Source of the DNA: Martinezella tropici
GTDB lineage: Bacteria > Pseudomonadota > Alphaproteobacteria > Rhizobiales > Rhizobiaceae
DNA length: 64,000 nucleotides
NCBI RefSeq assembly: GCF_008370325.1
Contig: NZ_VNIP01000007.1
Coordinates: forward strand, 34,545 to 98,544
Direction: 5' to 3'
Positions within the stretch are counted from its first letter, which is position 1. Each line of letters opens with the position of its first letter. Positions 7,613 through 17,322 of the stretch are shown piece by piece. The position numbers and the translations under genes were made by a program. The notes beneath the pieces are model-generated. The model worked only from the letters and a program-made list of their open reading frames with translations, did not search any database and was not told the DNA's origin.

Positions 7613-8836
7613 ATGAGACGGGTAGTTGTTACGGGTCTGGGTATTGTCTCTTCGATTGGAAACAGTGCTCAAGAAGTGACCGCCTCGCTGCGCGACGCCA
7701 AATCCGGCATTTCTTTCTCTCCCGATTTCGCCGAGCACGGCTTCAAGTGCCAGGTCTGGGGTTCGCCGAAGATCGACACGACCGATCTGGTGGATCGCCG
7801 CGCCATGCGCTTCCTGTCGCAGGGCGGCGCGTGGAATCATGTCGCCATGAAGCAGGCGATCGCCGATAGCGGCCTTGAGGAAGGTGATATCACCAACGAG
7901 CGCACCGGCATCATCATGGGCTCCGGCGGCCCGTCGACCCGCACGCTGATCGAAGCGGCCGACATCACCCGCAAGAACAACAGCCCGAAGCGCATCGGCC
8001 CCTTCGCCGTGCCGAAGTCGATGTCGTCGACCGCCTCGGCAACGCTTGCGACTTGGTTCAAGATCCACGGCGTCAACTACTCCATCTCATCCGCCTGCTC
8101 GACCTCGGCACATTGCATCGGCAATGCCGCCGAAATGATCCAGTGGGGCAAGCAGGACGTCATGTTCGCCGGCGGCCATGAGGATCTCGACTGGACCATG
8201 TCGAACCTCTTCGACGCCATGGGCGCCATGTCTTCGGACTTCAACGACAACCACCCGGAAACCGCCTCGCGCGCCTATGACGCCAAGCGTGACGGCTTCG
8301 TCATCGCCGGCGGCGCCGGCGTGCTGGTTCTGGAAGAGCTGGAACATGCCAAGGCCCGCGGCGCCAAGATCTATGCCGAGATCGTCGGCTACGGCGCCAC
8401 CTCGGACGGCTACGATATGGTAGCGCCGTCGGGCGAGGGTGCCGTGCGCTGCATGCGCCAGGCGCTCGCCACCGTGAAGGGCGATATCGATTACATCAAC
8501 ACCCACGGCACCTCGACGCCGGTCGGCGACAGCAAGGAAATCGGCGCGATTCGCGAAGTCTTCGGCGACAAGATCCCGCCGATCCAGTCGACCAAGTCGC
8601 TGACGGGCCACTCGCTCGGCGCGGCAGGCGTTCAGGAATCGATCTATTCGATCCTGATGATGCAGGAGCGCTTCATCGGGGAAAGCGCCCATATCACCGA
8701 ACTCGATCCGGAATTCGAAGGCGTGCCGGTCGTGCGCAAGCGCATCGACAACGCCAAGTTCGACATCGCTCTTTCGAATTCCTTCGGCTTCGGCGGCACC
8801 AACGCCACGCTCGTGTTCCAGCGCTACAACGGATAA
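7613..8836 (+). CDS. fabB: Beta-ketoacyl-ACP synthase I
   Basis: This 407-residue condensing enzyme carries the Cys-His-His triad: Cys162 in [10 protein letters not shown], His298 in [11 protein letters not shown] and His333 in [10 protein letters not shown], with Lys328 just before. FabB elongates cis-3-decenoyl-ACP made by FabA, which commits carbon to unsaturated fatty acids in the cytoplasm. Pairing with fabA identifies it as FabB rather than FabF. The start ATG is the first in frame after fabA. fabI begins four bases after its stop codon. Confidence 0.96.
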   Translation: MRRVVVTGLGIVSSIGNSAQEVTASLRDAKSGISFSPDFAEHGFKCQVWGSPKIDTTDLVDRRAMRFLSQGGAWNHVAMKQAIADSGLEEGDITNERTGIIMGSGGPSTRTLIEAADITRKNNSPKRIGPFAVPKSMSSTASATLATWFKIHGVNYSISSACSTSAHCIGNAAEMIQWGKQDVMFAGGHEDLDWTMSNLFDAMGAMSSDFNDNHPETASRAYDAKRDGFVIAGGAGVLVLEELEHAKARGAKIYAEIVGYGATSDGYDMVAPSGEGAVRCMRQALATVKGDIDYINTHGTSTPVGDSKEIGAIREVFGDKIPPIQSTKSLTGHSLGAAGVQESIYSILMMQERFIGESAHITELDPEFEGVPVVRKRIDNAKFDIALSNSFGFGGTNATLVFQRYNG

Positions 8837-8840
8837 GGCA

Positions 8841-9647
8841 ATGACGGGAATCATGCAGGGTAAGCGCGGCCTCATCATGGGCGTCGCAAACAATCACTCG
8901 ATTGCCTGGGGTATTTCGAAGGCGCTTGCAGCCGAAGGCGCGGAACTGGCTTTCACCTTTCAGGGCGAGGCGCTTGGCAAGCGCGTCAAGCCGCTCGCAG
9001 CCGAAGTCGGCTCGGATTTCCTGCTGCCTTGCGATGTCGAGGATCTGGCCTCCGTTGATGCCGTCTTCGACGCGATCAAGGAGCGCTGGGGCAGGCTGGA
9101 TTTCATCGTCCACGCCATCGGCTTTTCCGACAAGAACGAGCTGAAGGGGCTCTATGCCAACACCACGCGGGAGAATTTCACCCGCACCATGGTGATTTCC
9201 TGCTTCTCCTTCACCGAGATCGCCAAACGCGCCGCCGATCTGATGACCGAAGGCGGCAGCATGCTGACTTTGACCTATAACGGTTCGACGCGCGTGATCC
9301 CGAACTACAACGTCATGGGCGTCGCCAAGGCCGCCCTCGAGGCTTCCGTTCGCTATCTCGCCGCCGACTACGGCCCGCGCGGCATTCGCGTCAACGCCGT
9401 TTCCGCCGGCCCGATCCGCACGCTCGCCGGCGCCGGCATTTCCGATGCCCGTGCCATCCTGTCGTGGAACCAGCGCAACGCGCCGCTGCGCAAGTCTGTT
9501 ACCATCGACCAGGTCGGCTCGTCGTCGCTCTACCTCCTGTCGGATCTGGCAGCAGGCGTCACCGGCGAAGTCCACTTTGTCGACGCCGGCTACAACATCA
9601 CCTCTATGCCGACGCTGGAAACGCTGTCGAGCGCGGACGCCGAGTAA
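8841..9647 (+). CDS. fabI: Enoyl-ACP reductase (NADH), FabI type
   Basis: This 268-residue short-chain dehydrogenase-like protein has the FabI cofactor loop GVANNHSIAWG (14-24) and the Tyr-X6-Lys catalytic pair Tyr156/Lys163, with the family's extra Tyr146. FabI completes each elongation cycle by reducing trans-2-enoyl-ACP, and this class is the triclosan target. Rhizobia often have more than one fabI; this copy sits at the end of the fabA-fabB operon, which suggests a role tied to unsaturated chains. An inverted repeat GTCCTC/GAGGAC downstream (around 9664-9692) may end the transcript, although it has no T-run. Confidence 0.94.
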   Translation: MTGIMQGKRGLIMGVANNHSIAWGISKALAAEGAELAFTFQGEALGKRVKPLAAEVGSDFLLPCDVEDLASVDAVFDAIKERWGRLDFIVHAIGFSDKNELKGLYANTTRENFTRTMVISCFSFTEIAKRAADLMTEGGSMLTLTYNGSTRVIPNYNVMGVAKAALEASVRYLAADYGPRGIRVNAVSAGPIRTLAGAGISDARAILSWNQRNAPLRKSVTIDQVGSSSLYLLSDLAAGVTGEVHFVDAGYNITSMPTLETLSSADAE

Positions 9648-9725
9648 GCGTACTGATCTGATCGTCCTCTCGGCCTTTTTGGTCGGGAGGACCACATTTC
9701 CGGATATCCCTTCCAAGGATTCCCG

Positions 9726-10301
9726 ATGATGTCCAACGACGCAAAATCCCTCGCATCGACCGAACGCCTCATCCTTCGCCGCTTTGTGCCCGAGGATTTT
9801 AAAGCCTATAGCGCCTACCGCTCCCTGCCGGAGATCTATCGTTTTCTTTACCGCGATCCTCCCTCACCTGAAGTGTTGAGGGAGCGTTTCGATATCAGCC
9901 TGAATTCCCCTTTCTCCGAAGATGGAGATACGCTGCTATGTGCCGCCATTCGGCGGGAGGACGGTGCTTTGGTGGGAGATGTCAGCCTGACATTCGCAAA
10001 CAAGGCGGCACTTCAAGCCGAGATCGGTTATACCTCCAACCCCGCCCATGCCGGGAGGGGATACGCGACGGAGGCGGCTGAAGCCATCATCACCCTCGGC
10101 TTCGGCAGGTTCGGCTTTCATCGGATTTTCGCACGCCTGGATGCGAAGAACGCCGGCTCCATCGGCGTCGTCGAACGGCTTGGCCTGCGCCGCGAGGCAC
10201 ATCTGATCGAAAACGACCGCTTCAATGGCGTCTGGGGCGACGAATATGTCTATGCCGCGCTGAGTCATGAATGGGCTGCAAGGGCGTCGCGTGAGGCGTG
10301 A
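9726..10301 (+). CDS. GNAT family N-acetyltransferase (RimJ/RimL-like)
   Basis: The 191-residue protein opens with the typical TERLILRRFVPEDFKAY strand-helix of the RimJ/RimL branch. It has the acetyl-CoA loop PAHAGRGYATEA near residues 101-112 and the motif B segment RLDAKNAGSIGVVERLG (about 138-154). It should transfer acetyl from acetyl-CoA to an amine in the cytoplasm; the substrate cannot be told from sequence. It stands alone after the fab operon with its own ATG and a moderate AAGGA site. Confidence 0.9.
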   Translation: MMSNDAKSLASTERLILRRFVPEDFKAYSAYRSLPEIYRFLYRDPPSPEVLRERFDISLNSPFSEDGDTLLCAAIRREDGALVGDVSLTFANKAALQAEIGYTSNPAHAGRGYATEAAEAIITLGFGRFGFHRIFARLDAKNAGSIGVVERLGLRREAHLIENDRFNGVWGDEYVYAALSHEWAARASREA

Positions 10302-10331
10302 TCTGTTTGCCACCGCAGCATACCCGCACTT

Positions 10332-10504
10332 CGTCATCCTCGGGCTTGACCCGAGGATCCAGATACAAGTCCCGTGTGCGTTGCCGCGTCCGTGGGCATT
10401 GTAACAACGATTCGCGCCGCATTCTCGTTTGTGATTCAACCGGAGATGATGCGTCCGATTGGAACGCTTGTGCGTGGATCCTCGGGTCAAGCCCGAGGAT
10501 GACG
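10332..10504. repeat. RIME-like element bounded by perfect 30-bp inverted repeats
   Basis: CGTCATCCTCGGGCTTGACC... at 10332-10361 recurs exactly as its reverse complement at 10475-10504. Each end is itself a palindrome (ATCCTCGGG/CCCGAGGAT around a 5-base loop). The 113-base interior shows no gene. This composite-palindrome design is typical of rhizobial intergenic mosaic elements. It occupies most of the 304-base gap between the GNAT gene and the methyltransferase terminator. Confidence 0.85.
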
Positions 10505-10571
10505 GTAGAGATGGTAAAGGAAGAGCCCCGGAGGTACTCTGCGGCGCCAAGCAGCGTGAGCTGAGTCTCGC

Positions 10572-10599
10572 AAAAGAAAGGCGGCCCTTTGGCCGCCTT
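10572..10599 (-). terminator. Terminator of the RsmC-like methyltransferase gene
   Basis: On the minus strand AAGGCGGCC pairs with GGCCGCCTT around AAAG, followed by TCTTTT. It lies directly after the methyltransferase stop codon. Confidence 0.85.
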
Positions 10600-10605
10600 C
10601 TTCGC

Positions 10606-11622
10606 TTATTTCTTTGCCCAGAGCACCTTGTAGCGGGCATTGCGGCAGGTCTCGCCGAATTCCCTGAAATTCTCGGCCAGTACCGGTTCGTAGGGCAGGC
10701 CGCGATTGGCGACCAGCATCAGCCGGCCGCCGCCACGCAGCGCCGAGGCGGCCGTCTTGATCATCGCCTGGCCAAGCGAAGGCTCGGCGGCATGGCCCTC
10801 ATGGAAGGGCGGGTTCATGATGATCAGGTCGTATTTGTCCTTGACCGGCTCGCTCGCCAGATCGTGCCAGAAGAAGCGCTGGGCGACTTTCGGGCAGTGC
10901 GACAGCAGATTGGCGCGTGCGGCCTCCAGAGCGCCGTAATGAGCCTCGTAGAGGTCGATGCGCTCGATCCTCGGCGATTTCGTTGCGAGCTCGACGGAGA
11001 GGTAGCCCCAGCCGGCGCCGAAATCGGCGGCATCGCCGGCAAAGTCGGTCGGCAGGCGCGAAGCGAGCAGTTCGGAGCCGGCATCGACACGGTCATGCGA
11101 GAACATGCCGGGCGCCGTGGTGAAGCTGTCGTCGACGAGCGTCGCCGGCTTTGCGAGCTGCGCCGTCAATAGCTTGATGTCGGCAGGACGCGCAAACCAG
11201 AAGGCAACGCCGTGATATTTCGGCATATGCTCGATCTGGAGCCCGAAGGCTTCGATGCGCTTGCGCAGCGGCTGGATGCCATCTTCCTTGCCGCCGGCAA
11301 CGAGGATGAGGCCGCCTTCCTTTACGCGCGCCAGCGCCTCGGCGATATGATCCTCATTCTCGCCCTTGTGCTTGCCGCAGAGCACCAGCGCGCCGTCATA
11401 GCCTTCGCCTTCGATCTCCGGCGTCACGTTGATCCGCTGCGCCTGTAGCTGGCGATAGAAGGGACGGAAGCCCTGGACGGCCGAAAGCTCCGCCGCAAAG
11501 CCTTCCGGCAGCGCAAAGCCCGCCTCGGCTCCGAGAAACAAGATGCGCTGACCTTCGCCGGGCGCGTCGACAGTGCCGGAGGCAAAGGGATGGAACAGGG
11601 TCTTCAGGGCATCGCGGCTCAT
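10606..11622 (-). CDS. RsmC-like class I SAM-dependent RNA methyltransferase
   Basis: Read from the ATG at 11622, the protein has 338 residues. The N-terminal half is the degenerate RsmC/RlmG-type domain. The C-terminal half is the catalytic methyltransferase with SAM motif I ADFGAGWGYLS (about 199-209) and the NPPF catalytic motif (about 270-273), which is diagnostic of N2-guanine/adenine methylases. The expected product is m2G at 16S position 1207 or a related guanine. An in-frame start 72 bases upstream would add a His/Asn/Thr-rich leader of no conserved character. The gene is transcribed alone, bounded by a terminator and a repeat. Confidence 0.82.
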   Translation of the reverse strand: MSRDALKTLFHPFASGTVDAPGEGQRILFLGAEAGFALPEGFAAELSAVQGFRPFYRQLQAQRINVTPEIEGEGYDGALVLCGKHKGENEDHIAEALARVKEGGLILVAGGKEDGIQPLRKRIEAFGLQIEHMPKYHGVAFWFARPADIKLLTAQLAKPATLVDDSFTTAPGMFSHDRVDAGSELLASRLPTDFAGDAADFGAGWGYLSVELATKSPRIERIDLYEAHYGALEAARANLLSHCPKVAQRFFWHDLASEPVKDKYDLIIMNPPFHEGHAAEPSLGQAMIKTAASALRGGGRLMLVANRGLPYEPVLAENFREFGETCRNARYKVLWAKK

Positions 11623-11686
11623 GGGCGTGGTCTCGTCGTGGGTTTCGTTATTTGGGTTTGCGGGTGGGTGTCTGTCCCTGTGCTTG

Positions 11687-11825
11687 CCCCTCACCCTAAC
11701 CCTCTCCCCGTCGGGACGGGGAGAGGGGACGACGGAGTAAGTCAGCGCCTGGTTGCTTTAAGGCGGCGTCGAACACGGTCTAGTCCCCTCTCCCCGCAAT
11801 GCGGGGAGAGGGTTAGGGTGAGGGG
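11687..11825. repeat. Palindromic intergenic repeat pair (CCCTCACCCTAACCC family)
   Basis: CCCCTCACCCTAACCCTCTC begins at 11687 and returns inverted at 11806-11825. Each arm also folds on itself: CCCTCTCCCCGTC/GACGGGGAGAGG on the left and CCCTCTCCCCGC/GCGGGGAGAGGG on the right. The 303-base gap between the methyltransferase and pnp holds only this element and the pnp terminator. A relative lies at 32903-33048. Confidence 0.88.
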
Positions 11826-11872
11826 CCGGGCACTTAATTTCGGCAAAACCGAACCGGCCACCCTCTTCAATA

Positions 11873-11902
11873 TAAAAAGGGCGCGGAAAAGATCCCGCGC
11901 CC
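11873..11902 (-). terminator. Terminator of pnp
   Basis: On the minus strand GGGCGCGG pairs with CCGCGCCC (11879-11886 with 11895-11902), followed by TTTTTATATTG. It lies 24 bases after the pnp stop codon. Confidence 0.9.
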
Positions 11903-11925
11903 CGGAACGTGGATGAAGGCGCAGC

Positions 11926-14064
11926 TTATTCGGCCGCGTCGTCCTTCTTCTTGTCGGCAGGGATTTCCTGGCCGGTCGCCTGGTCGACGACCTTCATGGA
12001 CAGGCGAACCTTGCCGCGCTCGTCGAAGCCGAGCAGCTTGACCCAGACCTTGTCGCCTTCCTTGACGACGTCCTGCGTCTTGGCAACGCGCTCGGAAGCG
12101 AGCTGCGAGATGTGGACGAGGCCGTCGCGGGCGCCGAAGAAGTTGACGAAGGCACCGAAGTCGGCGGTCTTGACGACCGTGCCTTCGTAGATCTGGCCGA
12201 CTTCCGGTTCTGCGACGATCGAGTGGATCCACTTGCGGGCCGCTTCGATTTCCTTGCCGGACGAAGAGGCGATCTTGACGGTGCCGTCGTCTTCGATGTT
12301 GATCTTGGCACCGGTCTTTTCGACGATTTCGCGGATGACCTTGCCGCCCGAGCCGATGACTTCACGGATCTTGTCGACCGGGATGTTCATCACTTCGATG
12401 CGCGGTGCGAATTCGCCGAGCTGGCCACGGCTTTCGGTGATTGCCTTGGACATTTCGCCGAGGATGTGGGCACGACCGCCCTGTGCCTGGCCGAGAGCGA
12501 CCTTCATGATCTCTTCGGTGATGCCGGCGATCTTGATGTCCATCTGCAGCGAGGTGATGCCGTCGGCAGTGCCGGCGACCTTGAAGTCCATGTCGCCGAG
12601 GTGATCTTCGTCACCCAGAATGTCGGAAAGAACGGCGAAGCGATCGCCTTCCAGGATCAGACCCATGGCGATGCCGGCAACGGGCTTGGCCAGCGGAACG
12701 CCGGCGTCCATCAGAGCGAGCGAGGTGCCGCAAACCGTTGCCATCGAGGACGAGCCGTTGGACTCGGTGATCTCGGAAACGACACGCAGCGTGTAGGGGA
12801 ACTGTTCCGCCGTCGGCAGCATCGGGCGGATAGCGCGCCATGCGAGCTTGCCGTGACCGATTTCGCGACGACCCGGGGAACCCATGCGGCCGGTTTCGCC
12901 AACCGAGTAGGGAGGGAAGTTGTAATGGAGCAGGAAACGCTCCTTGTACATGCCCGTCAGGCTGTCGACATACTGTTCGTCTTCGCCGGTGCCAAGCGTG
13001 GCGACGACGATTGCCTGCGTTTCACCGCGGGTAAACAGCGCCGAACCGTGCGTGCGCGGCAGGAGGCCGACTTCCGAGACGATCGGACGAACCGTCTGCA
13101 GGTCGCGGCCGTCGATGCGGCTGGACGTGTCGAGAATGTTCCAGCGAACGATCTTAGCCTGCAGGTGCTTGAAGATGGCGCCGACTTCTTCGGCCGTGTA
13201 CTTGGCTTCGCCTTCCTCGGGCAGGAAATGTGCCTTCACCTTGGCCTTGACGGCGTCGACGGCAGCATAGCGATCGGCCTTCTGAGTGATCTTGTAGGCG
13301 TCGCGCAGTTCGGCCTCGGCAAGGCCGAGCATTTCCTTCTCGAGCTCGGAATAGTCTTCCGGCTGGAAGTCGCGCGGTTCCTTGGCGGCGACTTCGGCGA
13401 GCTTGATGATCGCGTCGATCACAGGCTGGAAGCCGCGATGACCGAACATGACGGCGCCAAGCATGACGTCTTCAGGCAGTTCCTTGGCTTCGGATTCGAC
13501 CATCAGAACGGCGTCCTGCGTCCCGGCGACGACGAGGTCGAGGCTCGATTCGTCCATCTCGTCGAGATGCGGGTTCAGCACATATTCGCCGTTGATGTAG
13601 CCGACGCGAGCGCCGCCGACCGGACCCATGAAGGGAACGCCCGAGAGCGTCAGGGCTGCGGAGGTGGCAACCATCGACAGGATGTCGGGATTGTTTTCGA
13701 GGTCATGCTGGATGACCGTGACGACGACCTGCGTGTCGTTCTTGTAGCCTTCCGGGAAAAGCGGGCGGATCGGGCGGTCGATCAGGCGGGAAACGAGGGT
13801 TTCGTTTTCGCTCGGACGGCCCTCGCGCTTGAAGTAGCCGCCGGGGATCTTGCCGGCTGCGTAGGTCTTTTCCTGGTAGTTGACGGTGAGCGGGAAGAAG
13901 TCCTGGCCCGGCTTCGGCGCCTTGGCGGAAACCACGGTCGCGAGCACGACGGTCTCGCCATAGGTGGCGACGACGGCGCCGTCGGCCTGGCGGGCGATCT
14001 TGCCGGTTTCGAGCTTCAGCGGGCGGCCTGCCCACTCGATTTCGACGGTATGGATATCGAACAT
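11926..14064 (-). CDS. pnp: Polyribonucleotide nucleotidyltransferase (PNPase)
   Basis: I start at ATG 14064, preceded by AAGGA six bases away, which gives 712 residues beginning [11 protein letters not shown]. Two RNase PH domains flank a helical domain. The second RNase PH domain carries the [16 protein letters not shown] active region (here [14 protein letters not shown]). A KH domain ([16 protein letters not shown]) and an S1 domain close the protein. PNPase degrades RNA 3' to 5' by phosphorolysis and is part of the degradosome. It follows rpsO, the widely conserved rpsO-pnp order, separated by 325 bases containing a hairpin that may be an RNase III or terminator site controlling pnp. Confidence 0.97.
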   Translation of the reverse strand: MFDIHTVEIEWAGRPLKLETGKIARQADGAVVATYGETVVLATVVSAKAPKPGQDFFPLTVNYQEKTYAAGKIPGGYFKREGRPSENETLVSRLIDRPIRPLFPEGYKNDTQVVVTVIQHDLENNPDILSMVATSAALTLSGVPFMGPVGGARVGYINGEYVLNPHLDEMDESSLDLVVAGTQDAVLMVESEAKELPEDVMLGAVMFGHRGFQPVIDAIIKLAEVAAKEPRDFQPEDYSELEKEMLGLAEAELRDAYKITQKADRYAAVDAVKAKVKAHFLPEEGEAKYTAEEVGAIFKHLQAKIVRWNILDTSSRIDGRDLQTVRPIVSEVGLLPRTHGSALFTRGETQAIVVATLGTGEDEQYVDSLTGMYKERFLLHYNFPPYSVGETGRMGSPGRREIGHGKLAWRAIRPMLPTAEQFPYTLRVVSEITESNGSSSMATVCGTSLALMDAGVPLAKPVAGIAMGLILEGDRFAVLSDILGDEDHLGDMDFKVAGTADGITSLQMDIKIAGITEEIMKVALGQAQGGRAHILGEMSKAITESRGQLGEFAPRIEVMNIPVDKIREVIGSGGKVIREIVEKTGAKINIEDDGTVKIASSSGKEIEAARKWIHSIVAEPEVGQIYEGTVVKTADFGAFVNFFGARDGLVHISQLASERVAKTQDVVKEGDKVWVKLLGFDERGKVRLSMKVVDQATGQEIPADKKKDDAAE

Positions 14065-14351
14065 ATCTTGTCCTTGCACTATGCGGGAAAAGGCGCCGTC
14101 GCCGACGAGTTCGGCAGGGCGCATCTTCAACCGCACGAAATGTGACGCATCACGGGCAAGACAACGAGAGGCTTTCGAAGATCGGCCGAAGCATGAAGCT
14201 TCGGCTGAAAGCATCCGGCAATCCTGCCCCATGACAGGTCAACGGTTGTTGTTGGCAGCACCGGCCCATCCGGCCTGCCGTCGGCTTCGCTTCGCACCGA
14301 CATAAGGTGCGAGGGAAACAGTCTCGAGGGTTTCATACCCCTCATAAGCAA

Positions 14352-14381
14352 CCGGCGGACGTTCAGCAGAACGCCCGCCGG
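14352..14381 (-). terminator. rpsO-pnp intercistronic hairpin
   Basis: CCGGCGG (14352-14358) pairs with CCGCCGG (14375-14381), and CGTTC/GAACG extends the stem inside around AGCA. It starts nine bases after the rpsO stop codon. There is no T-run, so it may be a processing or partial-termination hairpin. The remaining gap to pnp (14065-14351) shows no gene. Confidence 0.65.
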
Positions 14382-14389
14382 AGATTCTG

Positions 14390-14659
14390 TTAGCGGCGGA
14401 TACCGAGGCTGGTGATCAGCTTGGTATAACGGCCTTCGTCCTTCTTCTTGAGATAATCAAGAAGCGAGCGCCGGCTGGAAACCATCGTCAGAAGGCCACG
14501 ACGGGAGTGGTTGTCCTTCTTGTGGTCCTTGAAGTGTTCCGTGAGGTTGTTGATGCGCTCGGTCAGGATCGCAACCTGGACTTCCGGAGAACCGGTGTCG
14601 CCTTCGACGGTAGCGTATTCCTTGATCAGCGCAGCCTTGCGCTCAGCTGTGATCGACAT
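14390..14659 (-). CDS. rpsO: 30S ribosomal protein S15
   Basis: From ATG 14659 the protein is 89 residues ([15 protein letters not shown]...), exactly the usual S15 length. It has the conserved [11 protein letters not shown] block and LLDYLKKKD near the C-terminus. S15 binds 16S rRNA early in 30S assembly. AGAAAGGACCATCCG-type sequence on the minus strand supplies the ribosome site; an upstream in-frame ATG would add 28 non-conserved residues. It precedes pnp as in most bacteria. Confidence 0.98.
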   Translation of the reverse strand: MSITAERKAALIKEYATVEGDTGSPEVQVAILTERINNLTEHFKDHKKDNHSRRGLLTMVSSRRSLLDYLKKKDEGRYTKLITSLGIRR

Positions 14660-14823
14660 CGGATGGTCCTTTCTATGAGAGGAGATTGAAGTCGCCAAAC
14701 GCCGGGATGTCGTCCAGCATTGGCCGCGAATGCAATCAGGCATGCCTGATGCTGGCGCTGCCTATAAACCAAATGAGCGTCAATGGAAAGAGGGGTTCAC
14801 CTCCCAGCAGATTTCCCGACCGT

Positions 14824-15675
14824 TCAGCGCCCCGCCATGGCGTCGCGGATCATGGCATCGTAACCTTCCGGGTCCTGTAGCATGGCGAAATGGCTGGCGT
14901 CCTTCAGAATGACGAGCTTAGCGCCCGGAATCTCCTTCGCCATCACCTGCGTGTGATCGAGCTTGACCGCCTCGTCATGGTCGCCGATGGCAAGCGTCAC
15001 CGGCACCGTGATCTTTCCAAGGTCGACGGCGGTCCATGCCGGCTGCGTCGCCCACATCTGCGAGATCTGGTTGACAAAGGCATCATACTCGTTAGGCGTC
15101 GGCGACAGCTTCTTGTAATACTCGCCGGCGGCATTGATGTAGTCATTGAAGGTCTTGTTGCTCATGACGTCGGGCTTCACGCCGTCGGTCGTGACATTGG
15201 CCGCCTGGGCGATCACGCGGGTCAGCTTTTCGGGATGTTTCATCGCCATGTCGATGCCGATGATGCCGCCATCAGACCATCCGACCAGCGTCACCTTGCC
15301 GATCTTCAGGTAGTCGAGCAGCGCGGCGTAATCCGAAGTCATCAGGTCGTAGCCGAAAGGCTGTTCGCTGCGCGTCGAGCGGCCATGCCCGCGGCTGTCG
15401 GCAACGATGACGAGATGATCCCTGGCGAAATCGGCAACCTGAGCGCCCCAGACATCGGCATTTCCGAGGCCGCCATGGATGAAGAGGATCGGGTCGCCCG
15501 CACCATATTCGGCATAATACATCTTGATGTCGTTGACATCGGCCATGCCGCTCGTTTTCGGCTGCAGCATTGGCGGAAATGGCGGTAGCCCGGCCCACCG
15601 CTCGGCGGATTGGGCGTTTGCAACTGTCAGAAACAGGGAAAAGAATGCAAGTATTCCGAATGCAACTCTGCGCAT
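14824..15675 (-). CDS. Secreted alpha/beta hydrolase
   Basis: From ATG 15675, with AAAGGGGG upstream, this is a 283-residue protein with a Sec signal peptide (VAFGILAFFSLFLTVANAQS, cleavage near 21-22). The fold landmarks are IHGGLGNADVW (67-77), the nucleophile elbow GWSDGG with Ser134, an acid around GDHDEA (231-236) and His262 in DASHFAML. It should be a periplasmic esterase or related hydrolase; the substrate is unknown. It interrupts the truB-rpsO neighbourhood that is contiguous in many bacteria. Same-strand orientation means it may be co-read with its neighbours. Confidence 0.85.
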   Translation of the reverse strand: MRRVAFGILAFFSLFLTVANAQSAERWAGLPPFPPMLQPKTSGMADVNDIKMYYAEYGAGDPILFIHGGLGNADVWGAQVADFARDHLVIVADSRGHGRSTRSEQPFGYDLMTSDYAALLDYLKIGKVTLVGWSDGGIIGIDMAMKHPEKLTRVIAQAANVTTDGVKPDVMSNKTFNDYINAAGEYYKKLSPTPNEYDAFVNQISQMWATQPAWTAVDLGKITVPVTLAIGDHDEAVKLDHTQVMAKEIPGAKLVILKDASHFAMLQDPEGYDAMIRDAMAGR

Positions 15676-15768
15676 GTTTGCCCCCTTTGAACGGGCCATG
15701 GATGGCCCGTTGGGGAGCATATCGCATCGCCATTGCCCCGCAATAGCGCTATTTCTGGCTGAATTTAA

Positions 15769-16701
15769 CTAGCCGAACACGCGCTTTGGGCGGAATTCGC
15801 CCTGACCGATCTCGCCGATTGCGATCAGCTTGCCACGCGCCGTGGCATAGGCCTCGGTTTCGGCAACCGGCGCGTCGCGGCCGCGTACCAGGATCGGGTT
15901 GCCCATCTTCAGGCGATGCGCCTGATCGTCGCTGATGACAAGATGCGGCAGCGAAGAAAGAGCCTCGGCCGTATCGATCAGCAGCGCATCGAGGGCTGCA
16001 AGCCGCTCGTCAGCATCCTCGATCTCTTCCAGCGCCACCAGATCGGCAAGCGGTACCATCGCCTCTTCGGCAAAGGGCGCGACGAAGCTGCGGCGCAGGC
16101 CGGAAATATGGCCGTAGCAGCCGAGATCGCGGCCGAAATCGCGGGCAAGTGCGCGTACATAGGTGCCCTTGCCGCACTCGACTTCGAAATGCGCCGTGTT
16201 GGCGTCCGGGCAGGCGAGCAGCGTCAGGCGGAAAATCTCGACTTCGCGCGAGGGGATCTCAACTGTTTCGCCCTCGCGGGCGAGATCGTAGGCGCGTTCG
16301 CCGGATATCTTGATGGCGGAGAACTGCGGTGGGACTTGCTGGATGACGCCGGTATAGTTCGGCAGCAGCGCACGGATGTCCTCTTCGCTCGGGCGCTTGT
16401 CGGAGCTGGCGGTCACCTCGCCCTCGAGATCGTCGGAAGCGCGTTCCTCACCCCAGGTTACGGTGAATTCATAGATCTTGCGGCCGTCCATGACGTAGGG
16501 GACCGTCTTGGTGGCGTCGCCGAGCGCGATCGGCAGCATGCCGGATGCGAGTGGATCGAGCGTGCCGGCATGGCCGGCCTTCTGCGCCTTGAACAGCCAC
16601 TTGATCTTGGAAACGGCTTCCGTCGAGCCGAAATCAACCGGCTTGTCGAGGATGAGCCAGCCGGAAATCGGGCGGCCCTTGGGCTTGCGTGGTTTGGACA
16701 T
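15769..16701 (-). CDS. truB: tRNA pseudouridine(55) synthase
   Basis: This 310-residue protein has the TruB motif [19 protein letters not shown] with catalytic Asp49 and the KIxGxRAY-like [14 protein letters not shown]. TruB isomerises U55 to pseudouridine in the T loop of tRNAs and also acts as a tRNA chaperone. It follows rbfA by 12 bases in the rimP-nusA-infB cluster, where the genes serve translation and ribosome maturation. The ATG at 16701 gives the usual N-terminus ([15 protein letters not shown]). Confidence 0.97.
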   Translation of the reverse strand: MSKPRKPKGRPISGWLILDKPVDFGSTEAVSKIKWLFKAQKAGHAGTLDPLASGMLPIALGDATKTVPYVMDGRKIYEFTVTWGEERASDDLEGEVTASSDKRPSEEDIRALLPNYTGVIQQVPPQFSAIKISGERAYDLAREGETVEIPSREVEIFRLTLLACPDANTAHFEVECGKGTYVRALARDFGRDLGCYGHISGLRRSFVAPFAEEAMVPLADLVALEEIEDADERLAALDALLIDTAEALSSLPHLVISDDQAHRLKMGNPILVRGRDAPVAETEAYATARGKLIAIGEIGQGEFRPKRVFG

Positions 16702-16713
16702 TCTCTGTCTCTG

Positions 16714-17121
16714 TTATTGATCTTTATCGTTATCGTCTTCGAGATCGCGGCTGACCTCGGGCGAGCGCAGCAGTTCGTCGATCTTCTTGTAATTGTCGAA
16801 GCTCGTATCGTCGCGGAAGCGAACTTCCGGCATGTACTTCATCTGGCGAAGCTGCGGACCGAGGCGGCCGCGGATGTACTTGGCATGGCGGTTCAGCGCC
16901 TCGATGACGGCGCCGTGGTTGGTGACGCCGAGCGGGGTCACGAAGGCGGTGGCGATCTTCAGATCCGGCGACATGCGCACTTCGGAAATGGAGATCACGG
17001 TGCGCTCGATCAGGTCGTCGCGCACTTCGCCGCGCTGCAGAACCTGCGTGATCGCTGAGCGCACCTGCTCGCCGACGCGAAGCATGCGCTGCGAAGGCGC
17101 GGAAGAAGTTGGTTTGGTCAT
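16714..17121 (-). CDS. rbfA: 30S ribosome-binding factor RbfA
   Basis: The 135-residue protein shows the single KH-like RbfA domain: [20 protein letters not shown] at the start, [16 protein letters not shown] in the middle and the [19 protein letters not shown] block near residues 98-116. RbfA helps mature the 5' end of 16S rRNA and the 30S subunit, especially in the cold. It lies between infB and truB, the conserved position, but a terminator hairpin separates it from infB. Confidence 0.96.
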   Translation of the reverse strand: MTKPTSSAPSQRMLRVGEQVRSAITQVLQRGEVRDDLIERTVISISEVRMSPDLKIATAFVTPLGVTNHGAVIEALNRHAKYIRGRLGPQLRQMKYMPEVRFRDDTSFDNYKKIDELLRSPEVSRDLEDDNDKDQ

Positions 17122-17265
17122 GGTTGTTCCGTTAGCAGCGTCCCTTGGACGCGATAAAGCGGGTCAAATGACTCGATCCGGCGCAAAGGTCAAGGCTGGA
17201 CAGGTTTCTCGGCCCGCCAGAAGCCGAGAATCCTTGCGAAAGCGGCGTCCTGCTCGTAATGCGCA

Positions 17266-17294
17266 AAAGAAAACCGCCGGTTCGGGCCGGCGGT
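17266..17294 (-). terminator. Terminator between infB and rbfA
   Basis: On the minus strand ACCGCCGG pairs with CCGGCGGT around CCCGAA (17273-17280 with 17287-17294), followed by TTTTCTTTT. It lies about 30 bases after the infB stop, so rbfA-truB may depend on read-through or on a promoter in 17122-17265. Confidence 0.88.
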
Positions 17295-17322
17295 CTTGAT
17301 CTCTAGCAAATCGAAAGCGCGC

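Noticed and set aside
12112..14145. Long plus-strand open frame (677 codons) across pnp
   Set aside because: It is antisense to pnp and arises from the high-GC third-position bias of the real gene; its product is compositionally skewed (Asp/Gly/Arg/Val) with no domain.
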